Of a stretch of 11,991 nucleotides of DNA, positions 1-6,544 are shown in pieces. The notes below the pieces were generated by a model. It was not told where the DNA came from and ran no database searches. It was given only the letters and a program-made list of their open reading frames with translations. The translations under genes and the position numbers were made by a program. The DNA is from Halobacteriovorax sp. (GTDB lineage: Bacteria > Bdellovibrionota > Bacteriovoracia > Bacteriovoracales > Bacteriovoracaceae): contig NZAF01000192.1 in NCBI GenBank assembly GCA_002686115.1, positions 1 to 11,991 on the forward strand, given 5' to 3'. Positions within the stretch are counted from its first letter, which is position 1, and each line of letters opens with the position of its first letter.

Positions 1-1761
1 GCCTATGAGTATACTTTAAAAGCCGAGAAAGTTTGTGAAGAAGGTACACAGAAACAAATCCCTCTTTATGATCATTACTTCTTTAGTATTTTAATCTGTG
101 CTGAAGTCTTTAAGCTCGACTCAAGTTTTCATGATCAGGCAAAAAAAATTGCTTATAAAAATTTAAAGAATCTTAAAAAAGTGCAGACACAGATGCCTAA
201 GAACTTTCGCTCTCGATATCTTCTGGCAAAAGCTGTCATAAAAATGAACTTCTCTCCAAATCTAAAAAAAGAAATCAGCTTTGATTTCTTATCTGTTATT
301 GGAGTTGCAAACGAAGACAACTATTTACACATTGAAGGGATAGCCTGCGAGATATATGGAAGGTTCTTAAAAGATAAAGGAATTCACTTAGATGGCGCTC
401 ACTATCTTAAAAGGGCGCTTGGATTATATGAACGATGGGGTGCAAATTTCAAAGTTCAAGCAATCGCTAATGAAATTTCAAACATCCAAAATGATGATTT
501 TAATAAAGAAATTAACATAAACTCCTTTATTGAGATTTCTGAATCCCTTTCAAATGAAAGAGATTTAGAAGTTATTTTTAAAAATATTTTAGAAACAGCA
601 ATAACTTTTTCAAATAGTCTAAAGGGAGCAATCTTTAGAAGAGATCACAACCAATACTTTGTCATATCAAATGTTAATAATGATATATCTCATTACCCAC
701 AGTCTATTATCGACTATGCTTACAACTCTAATCAAATTGTCAGAATAGACTCTATTTTTGATCTAGAAGATTTTAGTAAAGATAAATACTTTACAAATAA
801 TCAAGTTCGCTCTCTTCTGGCTCTACCACTAGTTGCAAATGGCGAAGTCGAGTCTGTTCTTTACTTAGAAAATTCGAAAGTTGATAAAGTTTTTACAGCT
901 GATAAAACACGAATTTTAGAAATCATCTCAACACAAATGGCACTCTCTATTAAGAATGCCTATCTTTTCAAAAACCTTGAAAAGCTCGTAAGCGAAAGGA
1001 CTGAAGAATTAGAAAAGAAAACTCATCAATTACAAATATCTTCAGGAGAAAAGCAAACTCTTATTAGAGTACTATGCCATGACCTTGCAAACTTGCTTAT
1101 GTCGAGTAGAATTTCATTTAAGAGACTTAATAAAAAACTCAAAGAGTTAGAGCTATCAGATCCAGATATCACTCGTTACTTGAAAAAAATTGACTCCTCT
1201 TTTACAAATCAATCTCATGTCATTGATAATGTCCGTCACTTAGAACTAGCAAAAGAGAAAGGATTTCAGATAACTTTAACTACTGTCGACTTTTTAAAAA
1301 CTTTAACAAACTCTATTGATACCTTTGAACAACAAATTAGCACGAAGAAAATTAACATTGTGATCAATGAGAATTTAAATGATATTGAAGTCTTAAGTGA
1401 CGAACTTTGCTTAGGAGTAAATATTCTAAACAATCTCATAAGTAATGCCATTAAATTTACTTTTGAAGGCGGTAAAATAAGCTTTGGTCTACAGGATGAC
1501 GATCAGGAATATTATTACATTTATATTAAAGACTCTGGGATTGGTATGAAAGATCAAATGGTAAGAAATATGTTTCAAGACAATATTCATACTTCGACTC
1601 GTGGAACAAATTCAGAGCCAGGCTCAGGCTTTGGTTTAAGTATTATCAAGTCATATGTTAATAAAATGAATGGTGATATCTCTGTTACAAGTAAGCACAA
1701 AGATGACTTCCCAGAAGAATCAGGAACTACATTTATCTTAAAACTTAAAAAAGCAGTTTAG
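1..1761 (+). CDS. Sensor histidine kinase, C-terminal part of a large multidomain signalling protein (5' end outside window)
   Basis: The frame is open from base 1 to the TAG at 1759-1761, with no stop and no convincing start. A GTG at 181 lies inside continuous helical protein and lacks a Shine-Dalgarno sequence, so the gene is cut by the left edge. In codons from base 1, about 1-160 are helical and include YLKRALGLYERWGANFKV (about 135-152). This matches the end of the repeat region in bacterial proteins that join a Ser/Thr kinase, an AAA-type ATPase, GAF and a histidine kinase. A GAF domain (about 180-325) and a coiled coil (about 322-352) follow. The HisKA H-box is CHDLAN (phospho-acceptor H360). 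The HATPase has the N-box around N482, G1 DSGIGM at 511 and G2 GSGFGLS at 541. No receiver domain follows, so the phosphate must go to a separate regulator. The visible part has no membrane helix, so it is probably cytoplasmic. The kinase core is certain; the N-terminal kinase/ATPase is inferred. Confidence 0.93.
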   Translation, partial: AYEYTLKAEKVCEEGTQKQIPLYDHYFFSILICAEVFKLDSSFHDQAKKIAYKNLKNLKKVQTQMPKNFRSRYLLAKAVIKMNFSPNLKKEISFDFLSVIGVANEDNYLHIEGIACEIYGRFLKDKGIHLDGAHYLKRALGLYERWGANFKVQAIANEISNIQNDDFNKEININSFIEISESLSNERDLEVIFKNILETAITFSNSLKGAIFRRDHNQYFVISNVNNDISHYPQSIIDYAYNSNQIVRIDSIFDLEDFSKDKYFTNNQVRSLLALPLVANGEVESVLYLENSKVDKVFTADKTRILEIISTQMALSIKNAYLFKNLEKLVSERTEELEKKTHQLQISSGEKQTLIRVLCHDLANLLMSSRISFKRLNKKLKELELSDPDITRYLKKIDSSFTNQSHVIDNVRHLELAKEKGFQITLTTVDFLKTLTNSIDTFEQQISTKKINIVINENLNDIEVLSDELCLGVNILNNLISNAIKFTFEGGKISFGLQDDDQEYYYIYIKDSGIGMKDQMVRNMFQDNIHTSTRGTNSEPGSGFGLSIIKSYVNKMNGDISVTSKHKDDFPEESGTTFILKLKKAV

Positions 1762-2429
1762 CGAACAAAAGACTTCCTAGAGAAGTGCTCTCTATTAAGT
1801 GGGCTAAGTATCATGATATAGAATATCCAACAGCCACCAAACTCTAAGATCTCTCCTTTTTTATGCCCTGGTATTGTTTGAGCAAGTATAAAGAGAAGCA
1901 GATATGCTGCGATATGATGGTATTTTGGAATAGGAATCGCCCAACTATTTACAAAGCTTTTCACCTTTTCAAATTTTCGAAACAAAAAAGGTAGAATGAG
2001 AAAATAAAAGGCAATACAGATCCCAAGAATTAGGCCGAAGAAAAGTTTATTAATTTTGAGTTCACCAAATTTTAAATTATGAAAATTTGTTTCACACTGG
2101 GTATTATAAGTACAAAACCACTCGTTAGTTTGCCAACCGAAGATTCTTTGTCCCCAGCTAATCTCTTCTCCAAGACCAAATAAAAACATGAATGACATAA
2201 AGCCTAGCCCCAAAAGGAAAGGGAGTTCTCTAAATTTACTCAATATTTTAATACGATATAAACAAGTAACCATCCCTAAAGTAAGTGCAACGACAGTTGC
2301 CCACTCTAAGAAATAATCCTCACGTGTAAAGACAGCTTGATAATAATCAAGATTTACATGTGAAATAACAACCCCTGTGATAACCACAGAGAAAGTAAAT
2401 AGAAAAAGTAATTTTTCACTTAGTCTCAT
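1758..2429 (-). CDS. Multi-pass inner-membrane protein of unknown function
   Basis: This is a 223-residue hydrophobic protein with about six membrane segments, near residues 6-25, 43-59, 69-87, 127-150, 172-187 and 198-209. The conserved-looking part is polar: GEEISWGQRIFGWQT (87-101) right after the third segment, then an N-x-Q-x-E-x-N-x-H-N pattern (N109, Q111, E113, N115, H117, N118) on the following loop. I recall this combination from uncharacterised bacterial membrane proteins but can attach no reaction to it. The clustered Glu, His and Asn near the membrane surface could bind a metal or act in catalysis; that is inference. The ATG is 6 bp after the rpiB stop, so it is probably the second gene of an rpiB operon. 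The nearest Shine-Dalgarno-like sequence (AAGG) is about 11 bases upstream and weak. Its stop overlaps the stop of the convergent histidine kinase by 4 bp. Confidence 0.85.
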   Translation of the reverse strand: MRLSEKLLFLFTFSVVITGVVISHVNLDYYQAVFTREDYFLEWATVVALTLGMVTCLYRIKILSKFRELPFLLGLGFMSFMFLFGLGEEISWGQRIFGWQTNEWFCTYNTQCETNFHNLKFGELKINKLFFGLILGICIAFYFLILPFLFRKFEKVKSFVNSWAIPIPKYHHIAAYLLLFILAQTIPGHKKGEILEFGGCWIFYIMILSPLNREHFSRKSFVR

Positions 2430-2435
2430 AGATTT

Positions 2436-2876
2436 TTAAACCTTAGTTCCAAGTTTGGAGATCATATCAACTCGTAGCTGATGTCTTCCACCTTCAAATT
2501 CCGTATCTAGCCAACAGTTAATCATAGCTCTAATTTCTTCAATTGTCGAAACTCGAGATCCGAGGCAAAGTACATTAGCATTGTTATGCTGTCTAGATAA
2601 TCTCGCATCTTCTTCTGTTTTACATAGAGCAGCTCTTATCCCCTGATACTTATTAGCGACTATAGAAACACCGATACCAGAGCCACACATTAAGATTCCT
2701 CTTTCACCAGACTTCGCAACTTCTAATGCAAGTTTTGACGCATACTCAGGATAATGAACGGAGTCTGAACTATCTGTACCAAGATTAATAACTTCTATTT
2801 CTCTACTCTTTAGTAATTTTACGACTTCTTCTTTTAGCTCTGTCGCTGCATGATCGTTAGCTACGAAAATTTTCAT
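2436..2876 (-). CDS. rpiB: Ribose-5-phosphate isomerase B
   Basis: RpiB interconverts ribose 5-phosphate and ribulose 5-phosphate in the cytoplasmic non-oxidative pentose phosphate pathway. The 146 residues cover the whole LacAB/RpiB family fold. The signature runs are ILMCGSGIGVSIVANK (61-76), with the catalytic cysteine C64, SRQHNNANVL (94-103), with the ring-opening histidine H97, and the C-terminal FEGGRHQLRVDMI. The substrate-binding N-terminus reads ANDHAA, where most homologues have G-S-D-H-A-G; Asp8 and His9 are kept. I chose the ATG at 2876 because GAGG sits 6 bases upstream. A GTG at 2888 would add four residues but overlaps that ribosome-binding site. The gene lies just downstream of the sahH terminator, so it needs its own promoter or read-through. 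The next gene starts 6 bp after its stop. Confidence 0.96.
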   Translation of the reverse strand: MKIFVANDHAATELKEEVVKLLKSREIEVINLGTDSSDSVHYPEYASKLALEVAKSGERGILMCGSGIGVSIVANKYQGIRAALCKTEEDARLSRQHNNANVLCLGSRVSTIEEIRAMINCWLDTEFEGGRHQLRVDMISKLGTKV

Positions 2877-2880
2877 TGTG

Positions 2881-2887
2881 AACCTCA
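2881..2887 (-). promoter_or_regulatory. Shine-Dalgarno sequence deciding the rpiB start
   Basis: The minus strand reads TGAGGTT here, with GAGG six bases before the ATG at 2876. The upstream in-frame GTG (2886-2888) overlaps the motif itself, so the site supports the shorter protein starting MKIFVAND, which is also the usual RpiB N-terminus. Confidence 0.7.
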
Positions 2888-2901
2888 CTTATCCAGCTTA
2901 C

Positions 2902-2930
2902 AAAAAAAAAAGGGGACTATAAGCCCCCTT
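2902..2930 (-). terminator. Rho-independent terminator of sahH
   Basis: On the minus strand, 22 bases past the sahH stop, AAGGGG pairs with CCCCTT (2925-2930 with 2910-2915) around a 9-base loop. A run of ten T on the minus strand (2902-2911) follows directly. This is a textbook intrinsic terminator for leftward transcription. The plus strand lacks a comparable T-run after the stem. The rpiB start is only 25 bases beyond the T-tract. Confidence 0.88.
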
Positions 2931-2951
2931 ATTCTTTATTTAAAAGCGATA

Positions 2952-4247
2952 CTAATATCTGTAATGATCTGGCTTATATGGACCTTCTACAGGAACATTT
3001 AAGTACTCTGCTTGAACACTTGTTAACGTGTCACATTCAACACCAATTCTTTCAAGGTGAAGTCTTGCAACTTTCTCATCAAGGTGCTTAGGAAGCATAT
3101 AAACTTTATTTTCATACTTATCAGAATTTTCCCATAACTCAAGTTGTGCCATAACTTGATTTGTAAATGAGTTAGACATAACAAATGATGGGTGACCAGT
3201 TGCGCAACCAAGGTTTACAAGTCTACCTTGAGCTAGAAGAATAATTCTTCTTCCATCTTTAGCAGTGTACATATCAACTTGTGGCTTAATATTATCTTCT
3301 TCATAGTTATCGTGAAGGTGCTTAATATTGATTTCTGAATCAAAGTGACCAATATTACAAACAATAGCTCCGTCTCTCATGCTGTCTAAGTGAGAAGCAT
3401 TGATAACGTCAAGACATCCTGTTGTTGTAACGAAGATATCACCTTCTTTACATGCTTTTTCCATCTTCATAACTTCAAAGCCTTCCATTGCAGCTTGAAG
3501 AGCACAAATTGGATCAACTTCAGTAACGATAACTCTTGCACCAAGACCTTTAAAAGATTGAGCAGAACCCTTTCCAACATCACCGTAACCAACAACAACC
3601 GCTACTTTACCTGCGATCATTACATCTGTTGCTCTTTTGATACCATCTACAAGAGACTCTCTACATCCATAAAGGTTATCAAATTTAGATTTTGTTACAG
3701 AGTCATTAATATTGATTGCTGGCATCTTAAGAGTACCTTTCTCAACTCTTTCATAAAGTCTATGAACACCAGTTGTTGTCTCTTCAGAAAGACCTTTAAT
3801 TCCATCAATAAGCTCTGGGTATTTGTCGTGAACCATATTTGTAAGGTCACCACCATCATCAAGAATCATATTTAATTGTGATCCATCGGCCCACTTAAGA
3901 GTTTGCTCAATACACCAATCAAATTCTTCTTCAGTCATTCCTTTCCATGCGAAAACAGGAATTCCAGCAGCGGCCATAGCGGCAGCAGCTTGATCTTGAG
4001 TAGAATAGATATTACAAGAAGACCATCTTACTTCTGCTCCTAACTCAACTAGAGTCTCAATAAGAACTGCAGTTTGAATTGTCATGTGAAGACAACCAGC
4101 AATTCTAGCTCCCTTAAGTGGCTTAGACTCTCCAAATTCTTTACGAAGTGACATAAGACCTGGCATTTCAGATTCTGCGATACTAATCTCTTTTCTACCC
4201 CAATCGGCAAGGGAGATATCTTTTACTTTATAATCAGTAAAACTCAT
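2952..4247 (-). CDS. ahcY/sahH: S-adenosylhomocysteine hydrolase (adenosylhomocysteinase)
   Basis: This NAD-dependent enzyme splits S-adenosylhomocysteine into adenosine and homocysteine, keeping methyltransferases free of product inhibition and recycling homocysteine to methionine. The 431 residues follow the family end to end. Substrate-site residues are H54 in GCLHMT, D131 in LDDGGDL, E156 in SEETTTGVH, and K186, D190, N191 and C195 in the DSVTKSKFDNLYGC segment. The NAD Rossmann loop is GYGDVGKG (220-227). The C-terminus KPDHYRY supplies the lysine and tyrosine that reach the NAD of a neighbouring subunit in the tetramer. Its length and gap-free layout resemble the animal enzyme (432 residues); it lacks the roughly 40-residue insert common in many bacterial forms. 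The ATG at 4247 has a strong AGAGGA ribosome-binding site. It is transcribed alone: a terminator follows, and a 163-bp leader with strong secondary structure precedes it. Confidence 0.98.
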   Translation of the reverse strand: MSFTDYKVKDISLADWGRKEISIAESEMPGLMSLRKEFGESKPLKGARIAGCLHMTIQTAVLIETLVELGAEVRWSSCNIYSTQDQAAAAMAAAGIPVFAWKGMTEEEFDWCIEQTLKWADGSQLNMILDDGGDLTNMVHDKYPELIDGIKGLSEETTTGVHRLYERVEKGTLKMPAININDSVTKSKFDNLYGCRESLVDGIKRATDVMIAGKVAVVVGYGDVGKGSAQSFKGLGARVIVTEVDPICALQAAMEGFEVMKMEKACKEGDIFVTTTGCLDVINASHLDSMRDGAIVCNIGHFDSEINIKHLHDNYEEDNIKPQVDMYTAKDGRRIILLAQGRLVNLGCATGHPSFVMSNSFTNQVMAQLELWENSDKYENKVYMLPKHLDEKVARLHLERIGVECDTLTSVQAEYLNVPVEGPYKPDHYRY

Positions 4248-4312
4248 AAGTTCCTCTCTTTTATTTTATAAATAATAATGGAACATATGTTACTTGTGAC
4301 AGGGGAAAACGT

Positions 4313-4336
4313 CTAGCTTGGTAGCTACAAAACTAG
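4313..4336 (-). repeat. Near-palindrome in the sahH leader
   Basis: The segment reads CTAGCTTG-GTAGCTAC-AAAACTAG on the plus strand. The outer CTAG arms and central GTAGCTAC are self-complementary, giving an imperfect 24-base dyad with one wobble pair and one mismatch. It lies 66-89 bases upstream of the sahH ATG and touches the base of the larger hairpin at 4336-4369. It could be an operator or part of a folded leader RNA; I cannot tell which. Confidence 0.4.
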
Positions 4337-4369
4337 CGCTGCACAAGAAAAAAACAGCTTATGCAGCGC
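4336..4369 (-). promoter_or_regulatory. Strong 12-bp hairpin in the sahH 5' leader
   Basis: On the minus strand GCGCTGCATAAG (4369-4358) pairs with CTTGTGCAGCGC (4347-4336) around a 10-base loop containing seven T. Eleven pairs are Watson-Crick. The twelfth is a G.U wobble in the leftward RNA but an A-C clash in the rightward RNA, so the fold favours the sahH transcript. No U-tract follows directly, so it is not a standard terminator. It sits between the likely sahH promoter and its start codon and could act as a leader control element or mRNA stabiliser. Confidence 0.5.
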
Positions 4370-4375
4370 GCTCAA

Positions 4376-4404
4376 TTTACTCAACGCAAAAATAACGTTA
4401 TAAT
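4376..4404 (+). promoter_or_regulatory. Sigma-70-type promoter of the homoserine-kinase-like gene
   Basis: TTTACT (4376-4381) and a perfect TATAAT (4399-4404) are separated by exactly 17 bases. Seven bases past the -10 is 4411, the A of the start codon, so the transcript would have little or no leader. A 10-base palindrome ATAACGTTAT (4392-4401) overlaps the -10 element. Confidence 0.65.
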
Positions 4405-4410
4405 TGGTCA

Positions 4411-5337
4411 ATGGGTGATTATACAAAGTTGAAAATAGCTGACGTTCAGACAATTCTGGCGCTTTATAACGATGATAAAGTTGAGTCTTTAAGAGCGCTA
4501 TCTCTTGGAATTTCAAATTCTAATTATGAAGTAAAGACAGATAGGAATCATTATTTATTAAAAGTTTCAAATGACAAAAATATTGAGGAAGTACAGAGGG
4601 AGATGGAAATCCTAGATTTTCTAAGTGCTAAAAATTATCCCTACTCACTGACTCCTCATCATACAAAGTCTAACCTCTCTGTTTACGAATGTGGACAGTA
4701 CTACGGTGTTCTCTTTCCCTTTTTACAAGGTATTCCTCCGGGTCCAAGTGATGACACATGCTTTGAGATTGGAAAAGCTCTAGCAAAGTTACATCTGATA
4801 AGTGGTGAGTTTATTGGACTTAGAGACTCTAAAGATATCTCACTTCCACCTAGTTTTATTAAAGACTATATTAATCAAAAAGAGTGTCCTAAAGACTTTA
4901 AAGAAGCTTATCACTCTTTAGTTGATGATAGTTACTTCAAATATGAATTCCAAAGAGGAATTATTCATGGAGATCTTTACTATGATAACACCCTATTTGA
5001 TCAGAATCATCTAAGTGCCGTTTTAGATTTTGAACAAAGCGGTGTTGGTGAATTCATTTTTGACCTAGGGATTTCTCTTTCAGGGAGCTGTCTTGAAAAA
5101 GGTAGAATAAGCGCGGAGCTTATAAAGTCTTATATGAAGGGCTATGAAAGTGTACGACCTCTACCTGATGAAGAAAGAGATATCTTGTACCAAGCAGTCA
5201 TTTGGGGATTGTTATCTATCTCCTTGTGGCGTATAAAGAGGTTCACTATCGGTAACCTCAATCCACTGATGGCAGATAGCTACAAAGAGTTACTTCATCG
5301 TGCCATGATATTTAAGGAACATATAAATGACATCTAA
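4411..5337 (+). CDS. APH-fold small-molecule kinase, probably type II homoserine kinase
   Basis: This 308-residue protein has the aminoglycoside/choline phosphotransferase fold. A glycine-poor nucleotide loop, GISNSNY (33-39), precedes the phosphate-binding lysine at 51 (LLKVS). The catalytic loop is HGDLYYDN (186-193), with catalytic D188 and metal ligand N193. The second metal aspartate is D206 in LDFE. The N-terminus, with YT at residues 4-5 and the G-(I/V)-x-N-S-N-Y motif, is typical of the ThrB form that phosphorylates homoserine in threonine synthesis. Other APH-type kinases cannot be ruled out from sequence alone. No other threonine-pathway gene is in the window. The ATG at 4411 is supported by these early conserved residues, yet a perfect TATAAT ends only 6 bases before it and no Shine-Dalgarno sequence is visible. 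The next gene overlaps its end by 11 bp, implying one transcript. Confidence 0.82.
   Translation: MGDYTKLKIADVQTILALYNDDKVESLRALSLGISNSNYEVKTDRNHYLLKVSNDKNIEEVQREMEILDFLSAKNYPYSLTPHHTKSNLSVYECGQYYGVLFPFLQGIPPGPSDDTCFEIGKALAKLHLISGEFIGLRDSKDISLPPSFIKDYINQKECPKDFKEAYHSLVDDSYFKYEFQRGIIHGDLYYDNTLFDQNHLSAVLDFEQSGVGEFIFDLGISLSGSCLEKGRISAELIKSYMKGYESVRPLPDEERDILYQAVIWGLLSISLWRIKRFTIGNLNPLMADSYKELLHRAMIFKEHINDI
4418..4423 (-). promoter_or_regulatory. Possible -10 element for sahH
   Basis: The minus strand reads TTTGTATAAT, a perfect -10 hexamer preceded by TG, inside the first codons of the divergent kinase gene. No good -35 is seen at 16-18 bases. If used, it gives a leader of about 165 bases that includes both inverted repeats. 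The acyl-CoA dehydrogenase gene has a similar TTGTATAAT. Confidence 0.35.
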
Positions 5338-6544
5338 TCAGTTCAATCCTAAGGAAGCATTATTTTTCGCCTCATGCCCAAGAGGAACAGAAGATCTTCT
5401 AAAAGAAGAAGCAATAGAGCTTGGCCTAAGTCCAATCGTAAAAACTGGTGGCGTAGGTTTTAAGACGGATGTCAAAAAAGCGATTAAATTTATTTTTCAT
5501 TCAAGACTTGCAAGCAGAGTCTTCATGGAGGTTGGATACTTTTTTATCAAAAAAGAAGACGATATCTATCATGAAGCAAAGAAGATTGGGTGGTCTGATT
5601 ATATGACGACTAATGACACTTTTAAAATCAATACTCTTTTTGATAGAGATACTAAAAAGAGATTTCATAATTCTATTTATCTTTCTCAAAAACTAAAAGA
5701 TGCACTTGTTGATCATCAACGTGATCATTTTGGCAAGAGATCAAATGTTGAAACAACGAAGCCTACACACTCATTCTTACAAAGAATTGAAACAAAAGGT
5801 AAGAGTTCTAAGGTTATGGTTTATCTTGATCTTTGTGGAATGCCTCTTGATAAGAGAGGCTATAGAGACTCATCTGTTCACCAAGCTCCTCTAAGAGAGA
5901 ACCTTGCGGCAGCAATACTTAAAAGTGCAGACTATACTAAAAAAGATAAGTTCTTTGATCCGATGAGTGGCTCAGGAACGCTTCTGGTAGAAGCAGTCAT
6001 GATTGCAGCAGATATCGCTCCAAGTTTCATTCAACTCAAGAATGTAAAAAAGCCATATAATTTCACAAGACATAAATGGTTTAGAGATCTTGATCTTATG
6101 GACTGGTATATGAAAGAGGTTGAAAAGATTGTGGCAAATTCTCGCTCAAAGATTGAAAAGCTAAAAGAAGGTAAGTTCTTTTGTAATGATATTGAAAACG
6201 ATAACATTAAGCTCATTAAAAAACACCTAAGAAAGTGCTTTGGAAGAGTTGATTTCGTGACATTCTTTAACGAAGACTTTTTAAAGATGGCTGCTTACCC
6301 TAAAGCTAATTTTATCGTAATGAACCCTCCTTATGGGAAACGACTTGGTCAAAGTGAAAGTATTAAAAGCTTATATCACAACATTGGTGAGACTCTTAAG
6401 AATCAGTGCCAAAATTCAAGAGCATTTATCTTTACGATAAAAGATGATCTTCATAAAGAAATTAGGCTTAAGACTTCTAGAAAAACACCTTTTTTCAATG
6501 GTGATCTTGAATGTCGCCTCTTTGAGTACCAGATAGAATCTTAA
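5327..6544 (+). CDS. RlmL-like 23S rRNA (guanine-N2) methyltransferase, THUMP domain
   Basis: This 405-residue cytoplasmic RNA methyltransferase has an N-terminal part beginning FFASCPRGTEDLLKEE (13-28) with a THUMP RNA-binding domain (about 45-165). It continues with PLDKRGYR (173-180), the AdoMet loop DPMSGSGT (211-218), and catalytic NPPYGKRLG (333-341), where N-P-P-Y is the signature of base-amino methylation. The end FNGDLECRLFEY matches the RlmL family. By that similarity it should make m2G at the 2445 site of 23S rRNA. E. coli RlmKL is about 700 residues because a second methyltransferase (RlmK) is fused; this protein is the RlmL half only. An AAGGA ribosome-binding site lies 9 bases before the ATG, inside the end of the kinase gene, so the two are co-transcribed. 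Its stop overlaps the convergent hydrolase stop by 4 bp. The family is clear; the exact modified base is inferred. Confidence 0.93.
   Translation: MTSNQFNPKEALFFASCPRGTEDLLKEEAIELGLSPIVKTGGVGFKTDVKKAIKFIFHSRLASRVFMEVGYFFIKKEDDIYHEAKKIGWSDYMTTNDTFKINTLFDRDTKKRFHNSIYLSQKLKDALVDHQRDHFGKRSNVETTKPTHSFLQRIETKGKSSKVMVYLDLCGMPLDKRGYRDSSVHQAPLRENLAAAILKSADYTKKDKFFDPMSGSGTLLVEAVMIAADIAPSFIQLKNVKKPYNFTRHKWFRDLDLMDWYMKEVEKIVANSRSKIEKLKEGKFFCNDIENDNIKLIKKHLRKCFGRVDFVTFFNEDFLKMAAYPKANFIVMNPPYGKRLGQSESIKSLYHNIGETLKNQCQNSRAFIFTIKDDLHKEIRLKTSRKTPFFNGDLECRLFEYQIES

Noticed and set aside
1758..2429. CAAX-type (CPBP) membrane protease
   Set aside because: The protein has an E-E pair followed by Arg, but with five residues between instead of the E-E-x-x-x-R spacing, and the later histidine motifs do not fit.
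2877..2888. GTG start for rpiB
   Set aside because: The GTG overlaps the GAGG ribosome-binding site of the ATG at 2876 and would add four residues not typical of the family.
3390..3875. 161-codon open frame on the plus strand inside sahH
   Set aside because: It is antisense to a certain gene, rich in Cys, Ser and Asn, and has no recognisable domain; it is a by-product of sahH codon use.
4303..4316. MetJ-type methionine box
   Set aside because: A single AGACGTTT occurs on the minus strand, but MetJ boxes come as tandem 8-mers and MetJ is not expected outside gamma-proteobacteria.
4313..4410. S-adenosylhomocysteine riboswitch before sahH
   Set aside because: GCGCTGC occurs in the leader, as in the SAH riboswitch, but it pairs in a plain hairpin. 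The conserved GGCUCG-type segment and the pseudoknot partner are not present.
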